Below, piece after piece: positions 1-5,779 of a stretch of DNA of 6,118 nt. This DNA comes from Cyanobacteria bacterium HKST-UBA02. GTDB taxonomy: Bacteria; Cyanobacteriota; Vampirovibrionia; Obscuribacterales; Obscuribacteraceae. Made by a program: the position numbers and the translations under genes. The DNA lies in NCBI GenBank assembly GCA_020431945.1, contig JAGQHH010000495.1, positions 1 to 6,118 on the forward strand, in the 5' to 3' direction. The first letter of the stretch is position 1. Every line of letters begins with the position of its first letter. The notes under the pieces are model-generated. The model was given only the letters and a program-made list of their open reading frames with translations. It made no database searches and was not told the DNA's origin.

Positions 1-377
1 TATTTCTTCTTCTGCTCTTCCGTGCCGAAGCGATAGACCGGCTCCTGGCAGAGGACATGCACGCCCAGGGAGCTCATGATCGGGACGCAGCGCCGGGCGA
101 ACTCTTCGTTGACCAGGCAGAAGCTCACATAGTCGCCGCCGGTGCCACCATAATCCCGGGGGAACGGCAGGGCGCCGAAGCCTTCTTGGCAAGCTTTCTC
201 GAAGAGATCGCGGCGGAACTTGTTGTCCCGGTCCGAAGCGACGGTGGCTTCGATGTCGATCCCGGCGGCAAAAACAACTGCTTTGCGGAGCCAATCTAAT
301 TGCCCGGAACCAAACAGGGAGGCATGGTGGGCTTTGCTCATGGCTTTGGACTCTGGGTTCGACCTGGTTTTCAGCAT
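1..377 (-). CDS. Acyl-CoA dehydrogenase, N-terminal part (3' end beyond the window)
   Basis: Acyl-CoA dehydrogenases are FAD-dependent enzymes that introduce the alpha-beta double bond into acyl-CoA in fatty-acid or amino-acid catabolism. The 125 visible residues are the helical N-terminal domain. Seen: a helix with DWLRKAV (28-34), PRDYGGTGGDYVSF (73-86), which matches the family's P-x-x-YGG-x-G-x-D signature, EEFARR (91-96), and FGTEEQKKK (117-125), which matches the conserved FG(T/S)EEQK motif. The FAD- and substrate-binding middle domain and the catalytic Glu lie off the window. The ATG at 377 was chosen because an AGG lies 11 nt upstream and an extended -10-like box sits just beyond it. 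An in-frame ATG at 341 (M13) would also keep the domain but lacks a Shine-Dalgarno. The gene is divergent from the plus-strand S66 gene. Substrate chain length cannot be told from this part. Confidence 0.88.
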   Translation of the reverse strand, partial: MLKTRSNPESKAMSKAHHASLFGSGQLDWLRKAVVFAAGIDIEATVASDRDNKFRRDLFEKACQEGFGALPFPRDYGGTGGDYVSFCLVNEEFARRCVPIMSSLGVHVLCQEPVYRFGTEEQKKK

Positions 378-399
378 TATTCTAATTACCTGTAAGACC

Positions 400-412
400 C
401 TATACTATAGCA
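400..412. promoter_or_regulatory. Candidate divergent promoter core (overlapping -10 boxes)
   Basis: The near-palindrome CTATACTATAG (400-410) lies between the divergent acyl-CoA dehydrogenase and S66 genes. On the minus strand it reads TGCTATAGT (412 to 404), an extended -10 (TGn plus TATAGT). This would start transcription near 397 and leave a leader of about 20 nt before the ATG at 377. On the plus strand TATACT (401-406) is a 5/6 match to a -10 box. No good -35 is seen for either direction. The minus-strand assignment is the better of the two. Inference from sequence only. Confidence 0.4.
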
Positions 413-414
413 GC

Positions 415-450
415 ACCGGGGAGGCACCTCGTTCCCGGTTGTCAGCCGGG
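415..450 (+). promoter_or_regulatory. Leader with two mutually exclusive hairpins upstream of ldcA
   Basis: CCCGGT (434-439) can pair with ACCGGG (415-420), six perfect pairs, or with GCCGGG (445-450), five G-C pairs plus one G-T wobble closing a 5-nt TGTCA loop. Because the central arm is shared, only one stem can form at a time. This geometry resembles an attenuator or translational switch. There is no T-tract after either stem and the AAGGA at 466-470 lies outside both, so a control function is speculative. Confidence 0.3.
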
Positions 451-455
451 AGTCT

Positions 456-485
456 GCAAGTAAGTAAGGAACCGCAAGTAAGTAA
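456..485 (+). repeat. Two-copy direct repeat GCAAGTAAGTAA in the ldcA leader
   Basis: GCAAGTAAGTAA occurs at 456-467 and exactly again at 474-485, an 18-nt period ending 2 nt before the GTG start. It contains TAA triplets, one of which (479-481) closes the ldcA frame just upstream and so fixes the start at 488 or later. Its composition (AGTAAG) resembles the larger array between the two S66 genes. Confidence 0.8.
466..470 (+). promoter_or_regulatory. Distant Shine-Dalgarno-like AAGGA for ldcA
   Basis: AAGGA is the only Shine-Dalgarno-like motif before the GTG at 488. It lies 17 nt upstream, much farther than the usual 5-10 nt, with the second repeat copy in between. An in-frame TAA at 479-481 excludes a longer protein. 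Translation may therefore be weak or rely on another mechanism. Confidence 0.35.
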
Positions 486-487
486 CT

Positions 488-1486
488 GTGAGCCAGGAGA
501 TTGCCAGCCAGCAAGTCATAAAGCCGCCGGTGATCAGCCGGGGCGATACCGTCGGCATCGTGGCGCCGTCCTCGCCTATCTTCGAAGAGGGCGATGTCGA
601 GTTCACTTTCGAGTGGCTCAAGCGTCTGGGCTTGAAGTGGAAAGTGGGCAAGAACACCTTCAAGCGCTGGAGCGACCTGGCGGGCACCGATGAGGAGCGG
701 CTCAGCGATTTTCACGCCATGTGGGCCGATCCTGAAGTGAAACTCATCCTCCCGATCCGGGGAGGAAACGGCAGCGTCCGGCTGCTTCCCCATCTTGACT
801 TCGAGCTGATCAGAAAAAATCCGAAAGTGCTCATCGGCTACAGCGACATAACCGGTCTGCTCATCCCCATCCACCAGGAGACCGGGCTTGTCACCATGCA
901 CGGACCCACCGCCGGCTCCTTTTTCGAGAGCGAATACACCTATGAGAATTTTGTCAGGCTCCTGACCAGAACCGACCCCGGTGGCGAGGTCCCGGACCCG
1001 GAGCTGAAAGACGACTGGAACCCGGACTACCCTCCCTGTCGCATGGTGATTGCTCCCGGGCGCGGCCGCGGGCGGCTCACCGGAGGTTGTCTCACCCTGA
1101 TCCGGCAGTTGATGGGCACCGCCTGGGAAATAGAGACCCGGGGGCGGATGCTCTTCATCGAAGATGTCGGCGAAGAGCCCCACAGCATCGACCGGATGAT
1201 CACCCAGCTCGAGCTCGCCGGCAAGCTCAAAGACATCGCCGGTCTGATCGTCGGCGAATGTGTCTCCTGCCGACCGGGCAACAGCAAACGCAATGTCCTC
1301 AGTCTCAACCAGAGCGTCGAGGCCATGCTCCGGGAAAAGTTCGAAGGGGCGAAATATCCGGTCATCTACGGGATGCGCATCGGGCATTCCGCCGACAAAT
1401 GCACCCTGCCACTGGGAGTGATGGCATCGCTTTCGGCTGACGGCGATATGGTGGTGCTCAAACTGGAGGAGTCGGCGACAAGCTGA
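488..1486 (+). CDS. ldcA: LD-carboxypeptidase (S66 family, LdcA/MccF type), catalytic triad intact
   Basis: Cytoplasmic serine peptidase of family S66. LdcA members remove the terminal D-Ala from murein tetrapeptides during peptidoglycan recycling, and MccF relatives cleave microcin C-type conjugates. The 332 aa are near family length (about 300-350). Seen: IKPP...RGDTVGIVAPSSP (11-30), the GGNGS loop (92-96), nucleophile S119 in IGYSDIT, HGP (138-140), LTGGCL (197-202), acid E225 in FIEDVGEE, IVGE (254-257) and H300 in GHS. All three triad positions (Ser, Glu, His) are present. No signal peptide or membrane segment is seen. The start is GTG, fixed by an upstream in-frame stop. It is followed, after a repeat-filled gap, by a second S66 gene lacking the triad. 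S66 membership is very secure; choosing LdcA over an MccF-like role rests on general resemblance. Confidence 0.92.
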   Translation: MSQEIASQQVIKPPVISRGDTVGIVAPSSPIFEEGDVEFTFEWLKRLGLKWKVGKNTFKRWSDLAGTDEERLSDFHAMWADPEVKLILPIRGGNGSVRLLPHLDFELIRKNPKVLIGYSDITGLLIPIHQETGLVTMHGPTAGSFFESEYTYENFVRLLTRTDPGGEVPDPELKDDWNPDYPPCRMVIAPGRGRGRLTGGCLTLIRQLMGTAWEIETRGRMLFIEDVGEEPHSIDRMITQLELAGKLKDIAGLIVGECVSCRPGNSKRNVLSLNQSVEAMLREKFEGAKYPVIYGMRIGHSADKCTLPLGVMASLSADGDMVVLKLEESATS

Positions 1487-1710
1487 GCCTGAGAACGAGT
1501 GAGAAAGCGAATTGAGTACGAGAACGAGCTGAGTAAATGAGAGAGCTGAGTAAATGAGAGAGCTGAGTGCAAGAGCGAGTCGAGCCGGAGCAAGACAAGA
1601 AGCTTAGTAGGACAAGAAGCTTAGTAGGACAAGAAGCTTAGGACGAGAAGCTTAATTGGACGAGAAACTGAGACGAAAAATAGACCGAGTAAGACAAGAA
1701 GCCGACAACA
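1482..1710 (+). repeat. Purine-rich tandem array with 17-nt period between the two S66 genes
   Basis: GAGCTGAGTAAATGAGA occurs twice head to tail (1526-1542, 1543-1559) with degenerate units on either side at about 1494, 1511 and 1562. After a short transition, GACAAGAAGCTTAGTAG occurs twice exactly (1594-1610, 1611-1627), then as a copy shortened by 3 nt (1628-1641), then as degrading 17-nt copies from 1642, 1659, 1676 and 1693. Both blocks share the core GCT(G/T)AGTA. About 13 units fill the gap, starting over the ldcA stop codon and ending at the next gene's start. AAGCTT palindromes sit at 1600, 1617, 1634 and 1648. The plus strand is strongly purine-biased. No promoter, terminator or convincing gene is seen in it. 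Because 17 is not a multiple of 3, it is not a protein-coding repeat. Confidence 0.88.
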
Positions 1711-1713
1711 AAG

Positions 1714-2700
1714 ATGACCGCCAGTAAAAACAACAACAATCTGCCTGCCGGAGGCGCGATAAAGAAGCCCCGGGCTCTCGTGCCCGGCGACCGGGTGGCC
1801 CTGCTTTCTCCGGCTTCGCGTCCAAAGAGTGTTGTGGATGTGGCCAGGGCCCGGGCGCTTGTGGAGCAGATGGGTTTCGTGCCGGTGACCGGCGAGCACG
1901 CCCTTGCCACCCACGGCTATCTGGCTGGAAGCGACGCCGATCGTCTGGCCGATCTGAATGCCGCCATCGCTGATTCATCCGTGCGAGCCATCATCTTTCT
2001 CACCGGCGGCTATGGCAGCCTCAGGCTCCTGGAAAAAATAGACTACCGGGCTCTGGCTGCCGATCCCAAGATTGTTCTGGGCGGCGACGAAACCACCTGC
2101 ATTCTTCTTGCCATGCGCAAACTCGCCGGGCTTGTCACCTTCTACGGTGCCAATCTCGATCGGGTGCGCAGCCCCGGCGCCATCAAAGAACTCGAGAGCG
2201 TCCTGACAAGCAGTGCGGTCCTGTCCCCGTTGGCAGGCGATCGCGATGTCACCGCCTCGCGATTCTGTTTCGCGCCGGTAGCCGGCGAGAAAGTCACAGG
2301 CGAGATCACCGGTGGCAATCTCTCGGCTCTCTGCTCTTTGATGGGGACGCGATACCAGGTGGATACCGATGATTGCATTGTCGCCCTCACAGACAGGAAC
2401 GAGCGCTATGACATTCTCGATCGCTGGTTCAGCAATCTCTATGTGAGCGGCCGGATGGAGCGTTTTGCCGGCATCGCCTGCGGTGAGTTCGAAAACTGCG
2501 GTCCCCGGGACAGCCGCAATCTGCTTTCGCTGGAAGACATGTTCGCCGACAGGCTGGAGCGGCTCTCCCTGCCATCCTGTTTCAACCTGCCCTTCGGCGA
2601 AGGACCCGGCTGCCGGATCCTTCCTCTAGGCATTCAGGCGAGCTTCGACGCCGGAGCCGGACGAATCGAATTTGCCGAGCCGGCGCTCTCGACTGGCTGA
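1714..2700 (+). CDS. S66-family LD-carboxypeptidase homologue lacking the catalytic triad (predicted pseudoenzyme)
   Basis: The 328-aa protein has the S66 fold landmarks and aligns with the upstream LdcA nearly end to end: KKPRALVPGDRVALLSPAS (17-35), YLAGSDADRLADLNAAI (69-85), GGYGSLRLL (98-106), LVTFYGANL (140-148), EITGGNL (197-203), ACGEF (255-259), RNLLSLEDMF (268-277) and RILPLG (301-306). All three catalytic positions are changed: Ser to D125 (GGDET for GYSDI), Glu to T226 (ALTDRNE for FIEDVGE) and His to E296 (FGEG for IGHS). The reading frame is intact and the scaffold is kept, so it looks like a maintained non-peptidase rather than a decaying gene. The ATG at 1714 is preceded by only a weak AAGAAG and by an in-frame TAA at 1690-1692. 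Possible roles are a regulatory partner of LdcA or a ligand-binding protein. Family assignment is secure; inactivity is inferred from alignment by eye. Confidence 0.88.
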   Translation: MTASKNNNNLPAGGAIKKPRALVPGDRVALLSPASRPKSVVDVARARALVEQMGFVPVTGEHALATHGYLAGSDADRLADLNAAIADSSVRAIIFLTGGYGSLRLLEKIDYRALAADPKIVLGGDETTCILLAMRKLAGLVTFYGANLDRVRSPGAIKELESVLTSSAVLSPLAGDRDVTASRFCFAPVAGEKVTGEITGGNLSALCSLMGTRYQVDTDDCIVALTDRNERYDILDRWFSNLYVSGRMERFAGIACGEFENCGPRDSRNLLSLEDMFADRLERLSLPSCFNLPFGEGPGCRILPLGIQASFDAGAGRIEFAEPALSTG

Positions 2701-2711
2701 CCCGAAAGGTT

Positions 2712-2739
2712 GGCCTGAAATTCGGTCTGAAATTCAGCC
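2712..2739. terminator. Hairpin between convergent genes, possible bidirectional terminator
   Basis: The left arm GGCCTGAAATTC (2712-2723) and right arm GAAATTCAGCC (2729-2739) form ten base pairs with one bulged C and one A-A mismatch around a GGTCT loop. It lies in the 33-bp gap between the convergent S66 homologue and nnr and overlaps the nnr stop. There is no T-tract on either side, so intrinsic termination is uncertain. The same bases also read as a direct repeat of CTGAAATTC (2715-2723, 2727-2735). Confidence 0.35.
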
Positions 2740-4659
2740 GGCGTCGGCGTCCAGGAGATCGGCTTCGAGACCGCCGCGCTCGCCTTCTCTTATGCTTTCG
2801 AAGGCAAGGGGAATGGCTCGCTCCAGGTCACCGGCTATGATACCGGCTTCGCCAATCTCCTGGGCAAGAATATCGCCTGCCCGGCCGTGGATATAGGCAC
2901 CGGCGACAGCCGCCTGGAAGGGCTCGACTTTTTGAGCCAGGAGCCCGCCGATTATCCCGGAGAGGACGTCGCCTGAGCCGGCGGTGGCCATGCCGGCGTT
3001 GCCGGTGGGGTTGATATAGACTTCGCCTTCGGGGCTGGCTATGACGGACATGGAGCCTTTGAGAAGGACGGTGCACTGGAATTTTTTCGCCGCCTTGAGA
3101 GCAGCTTTTATCCGATCCGCCTGGACTTCGGCGACGGTTTCGTTGAGAAGGCGGGCGAGCTCTTTGGGATGGGGGGTGAGGACGAACATCTGGGACGCCT
3201 CTCCCAGACCGCACTTTTTGAGCGACAGGGCATTGAGCCCGTCGGCGTCGACTATGCAGGGGACGCTGATATGATCAACGAGCTTTGCCACCAGCTCGAC
3301 GGTTTCGTCATTGGTGCTCAGCCCGGGACCGAGGATGACTGCCTGGACGCGGTCCACTTCATGTTTGAGGGTCTCGAAGGCCGCCAGGCTGAGGCTGCCG
3401 GCTTCGGTTTCGGGCATCGGCTTATAGACAAGCTCTTGAGACGGCACCAGAGGCAGTAGCGAACGGGCCACCGCCAGATAGCAGAGACCGGCTCCGCTTT
3501 TCAGCGAGCTCAGACCGGCAAGGAGCGCGGCGCCGGTCATCCCCAGACTGCCGGCGATGGTGAGGAGATTGCCGAAAGTGCCTTTGTGGCTGTCCTCCGG
3601 CCGCATGGGCAGGATCTCCCGCACGATATCGACGGTGGTGAGATTGATATCCGGCTCGCCATTGTGCAAATCGGGCAATTCAGGCAGTCCGATATCCACT
3701 ATGGAAAGAGCGCCCTTGAGGGTGGTGCCCGGATGGGCGATAAGCCCCGGTTTGAGATAGCCGAAAGTGACGGTCTCATCGGCGCGCACGGCAGCACCGA
3801 GGATCTGACCGGTGTCCGAATTGATCCCGGAAGGCACGTCGATGGAGATCACCCGCTTGCCACTGCGGTTGATGCTCTTGATCACACGTTTGTAGAAACC
3901 TTCTACCTGGCGATCGAGCCCGGTACCGAATATGGCATCAACGATCAGAGAAGCGCCCAGAAAAACGCCATCGACCTCCGGATCGGAAGCGCTGAATACT
4001 TCCGAGTAACCAGCCGATTGACCCTCCGAGTCTGAAAGATCATCATGAACATCATCGAGGGGCAGGAAAGCTTCCTCTGTGAGAGCGGCGATATCGACGT
4101 CGAGGGATTCTAAGATGCGCAGATTGACATTGCTCTCCTGGCTGGCGAACTGCACGTCTATTTCGTCATCGAAAGAGCCCTGCCCGGCGTCTTCTTCACC
4201 GGCGCTTTTACTCGAGGTCGCACCCGAACGCGCACTTGAAGTCGCAGTTGAACGCGCACTTGAATGTGCACCCGAACTCGCACTTGAGCTTGAGTTTGAA
4301 CTCGAACTTGCGCTGGAACCTGCACCGGCACCGGCACTCGCTCTCGGGCTCGAGCCGGCTTTTGCGCCTGCTCCGGCGGTAGCCGCCGCGACCATTTGCT
4401 TTGTGGTGTGAATCACCCGAACCGAAACCGGGATGCCCCAGAGAGCCAGGTACCTGGCAACCACCAGTCCGTCCCCGCCGTTATTTCCCTTGCCGCAAAC
4501 CACCACCACCTGACCGGGGCTCTCCTGCCAGAGGCGCAGGGTGCGGATGGCGGCGCCCCGGCCGGCAATCTCCATGAGGACCTGACCCCAGTGCTCGCCG
4601 CAATTGGCGATCCATTCGGCTTCGAGGCTTCTGATCTGAGCTGTGGTTGGGATTCGCAT
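2734..4659 (-). CDS. nnr: Bifunctional NAD(P)HX epimerase / ADP-dependent NAD(P)HX dehydratase with a large low-complexity insertion
   Basis: Repairs hydrated NADH and NADPH (NADHX/NADPHX): the N-terminal YjeF_N domain interconverts the R and S hydrates, and the C-terminal ribokinase-like domain dehydrates the S form using ADP (ATP in some eukaryotes). Seen, epimerase: MRIPTTAQIRSLE (1-13), GKGNNGGDG (56-64), DAIFGTGL (241-248) and IDVPSG (273-278) with the family's conserved Asp. Seen, dehydratase: HKGTFGNLLTIAGS (358-371), GPGL (444-447), DADGLNAL (471-478), TPHPKE (495-500), NAGMATAGSGDVLSG (554-568) with the catalytic Asp D563, and HGRAGD (591-596). At 641 aa it is about 125 longer than E. 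coli Nnr (515). Most of the excess is Ser/Ala/Gly-rich (about 90-152) and acidic (about 153-232) sequence inside the epimerase domain. The start matches the family start. It lies 39 nt downstream of the PDZ gene on the same strand. Confidence 0.95.
   Translation of the reverse strand: MRIPTTAQIRSLEAEWIANCGEHWGQVLMEIAGRGAAIRTLRLWQESPGQVVVVCGKGNNGGDGLVVARYLALWGIPVSVRVIHTTKQMVAAATAGAGAKAGSSPRASAGAGAGSSASSSSNSSSSASSGAHSSARSTATSSARSGATSSKSAGEEDAGQGSFDDEIDVQFASQESNVNLRILESLDVDIAALTEEAFLPLDDVHDDLSDSEGQSAGYSEVFSASDPEVDGVFLGASLIVDAIFGTGLDRQVEGFYKRVIKSINRSGKRVISIDVPSGINSDTGQILGAAVRADETVTFGYLKPGLIAHPGTTLKGALSIVDIGLPELPDLHNGEPDINLTTVDIVREILPMRPEDSHKGTFGNLLTIAGSLGMTGAALLAGLSSLKSGAGLCYLAVARSLLPLVPSQELVYKPMPETEAGSLSLAAFETLKHEVDRVQAVILGPGLSTNDETVELVAKLVDHISVPCIVDADGLNALSLKKCGLGEASQMFVLTPHPKELARLLNETVAEVQADRIKAALKAAKKFQCTVLLKGSMSVIASPEGEVYINPTGNAGMATAGSGDVLSGIIGGLLAQKVEPFQAAVAGAYIHGRAGDILAQEIGEAGIIAGDLERAIPLAFESIREGERGGLEADLLDADAG
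4204..4392 (-). repeat. Degenerate 12-nt-period repeat encoding the Ser/Ala/Gly-rich insert of Nnr
   Basis: On the plus strand, units of 12 nt resembling GAACGCGCACTT run from 4214 to about 4357. That 12-mer is exact at 4226-4237 and 4250-4261, with near copies in phase at 4238, 4262 and 4274. In the sense frame this gives a four-residue pattern, SARS-TATS-SARS-GATS, then Ser runs and Ala-Gly runs (residues 90-152). Because the period is a multiple of 3, expansion keeps the gene in frame. It probably encodes a disordered surface loop. Confidence 0.8.
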
Positions 4660-4698
4660 AAGGCACTAGATTAGCAGAAACAGGGCCGGCGCAGCCAT

Positions 4699-5679
4699 TT
4701 ATTTACCGGCAGGTTTTTTCGGCGGTCGCACCGTGGGCGGCTTGAAATAGAGAAAAGGCTTCACCGCTCGTTCGTATTCTCTGGGACCAATGAGGTTGTG
4801 ATAAAGAAGATACCAGTAGTATTCAATATATTGACTTCTTCTGTCCCGGAAATCATAGATACCCCAGAGAGGCACCACCAGAGTCTTCTGATTGATCCCG
4901 CGCTGGACTTTCAGGGTCTTGCTCTGCCCGCGGTAGCCGGTGAGAATGTGATAGATGTTTTTCATGTCGGCAGCTGAGATCCTGCGCCCGTTCACTTCGA
5001 CGATTTTGTCTCCGGGTTTGAGACCGGCATATTGAGCCGGGCTGCCCCGGAGCACCTGGTAAACCTCCAGGGTGCCAGTGAAAGTAGCCACCACCAGCAC
5101 TCCCAGGGTGCCGTGTTTCAAGAAGGCTTCGGCAATGAGCGATCTCTGCTTTTCCTCATCACTCTGGGCCACGCCTTGCTCGAGTTCTACTTTTCCTGAA
5201 TCGCTCACTTTCCCCTCGAGGACTTTCTTCATCTGGTCCAGAGATGGAACGATGGCCTGAAGCGCCGGGGTCGGCCCGGACTTGGAGCTGACGTCGATGA
5301 AACCCTGGAGCGGCTGGTCATTGTCCTGATTCTGATTCTGATCCTGATCCTGATTCTGATTCTGGTCCTGATTCTGACCCGAATCATTCCCTCGGGCTCG
5401 GTCTTTGTCGCTGCCGTTGCAAGAAGACGGCGGGGCAAACATGTCGTACTCGAAAAGCACACCGCGTTTTTCAGAAGGTGCCAGAATATAGTTGCGAGGC
5501 TTGTTGTCGAAAATTGTCGATGATGCCTCACTTGCATCACCGGCAGGCGAGACCGGCTCGGCCACGGCAAATCCAGGTGCGAGCAAATTGGCTAAGAGAC
5601 AGGCAAGAAGACTGACAGAAATCGGAGCTGAAAGGGACAGCCGGAGCAGACGAGAGAGCAGTGGCGTTTTTTGCTGCAT
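4699..5679 (-). CDS. Exported PDZ-domain protein with Asn/Asp-Gln tract and aromatic C-terminal tail
   Basis: A 326-aa protein of unrecognised family. Seen: a signal peptide with Arg in the n-region (R10, R13), a hydrophobic core and a likely signal-peptidase site after AVA (38-40); an unassigned region 41-100; an Asn/Asp-Gln repeat (102-122); a single PDZ domain at about 200-272 with the ligand loop near GTLEVYQVL, then SPAQYAGLKPGDKIVEVNG (213-231); and a Tyr/Trp-rich tail (284-312) ending in a basic Pro-Lys stretch (313-326). No protease domain, Ser-His-Asp triad or zinc motif is present, so it is not a DegP or CtpA protease. It is probably a periplasmic or extracytoplasmic scaffold that binds protein C-termini. 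It precedes nnr by 39 nt and follows the ABC gene by 100 nt on the same strand. No strong Shine-Dalgarno is seen before the ATG at 5679. Confidence 0.82.
   Translation of the reverse strand: MQQKTPLLSRLLRLSLSAPISVSLLACLLANLLAPGFAVAEPVSPAGDASEASSTIFDNKPRNYILAPSEKRGVLFEYDMFAPPSSCNGSDKDRARGNDSGQNQDQNQNQDQDQNQNQDNDQPLQGFIDVSSKSGPTPALQAIVPSLDQMKKVLEGKVSDSGKVELEQGVAQSDEEKQRSLIAEAFLKHGTLGVLVVATFTGTLEVYQVLRGSPAQYAGLKPGDKIVEVNGRRISAADMKNIYHILTGYRGQSKTLKVQRGINQKTLVVPLWGIYDFRDRRSQYIEYYWYLLYHNLIGPREYERAVKPFLYFKPPTVRPPKKPAGK
5314..5376 (-). repeat. Hexanucleotide array encoding (Asn/Asp-Gln)n in the PDZ protein
   Basis: On the plus strand nearly perfect 6-nt units YCTGAT (TCTGAT or CCTGAT, one TCTGGT) follow each other from 5325 to about 5376. 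In the coding sense this is CAG alternating with AAT or GAT, giving alternating Gln and Asn/Asp (residues 102-119) followed by a degenerate DNDQ. The units are multiples of 3, so length change keeps frame. It lies between the N-terminal region and the PDZ domain as a polar linker. Confidence 0.88.
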
Positions 5680-5779
5680 CGGCTACCAGTTTAGCCCATT
5701 GACACAGATAAAATACAGGAAAAACCATGATCAGGTTGTTCTGAGCATGGGCACCGGAAGCAGTGGCGCTTTCGACTAC

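Noticed and set aside
386..1387. A 333-codon open frame on the minus strand opposite ldcA
   Set aside because: It mirrors the high-GC codon pattern of ldcA and has no family resemblance, while the plus-strand frame has a complete S66 motif set.
1537..1607. Tiny open frames starting at ATG 1537 (6 codons) and ATG 1554 (17 codons) inside the array
   Set aside because: They arise from the repeat unit TAAATGA, and no convincing ribosome-binding site or conservation supports them as leader peptides.
1482..1710. The 17-nt array as a CRISPR or as replication iterons
   Set aside because: Units are adjacent and have no unique spacers, so it is not CRISPR. No replication initiator gene, AT-rich unwinding element or DnaA box is seen nearby, so an origin is unsupported.
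4079..4411. A plus-strand open frame opposite nnr giving a Glu/Leu/Ala repeat protein
   Set aside because: Its repetitive sequence is only the antisense reading of the 12-nt repeat inside Nnr, whose motifs on both sides prove the minus-strand frame.
5599..5610. LLAC (residues 24-27) as a lipoprotein lipobox in the PDZ protein
   Set aside because: The hydrophobic stretch continues past the Cys to a better signal-peptidase I site after AVA at residue 40, so lipidation is less likely, though not excluded.
5699..5704. A consensus TTGACA on the plus strand in the gap between the PDZ and ABC genes
   Set aside because: No -10 box lies at the right spacing and no plus-strand gene follows, so it is probably chance.
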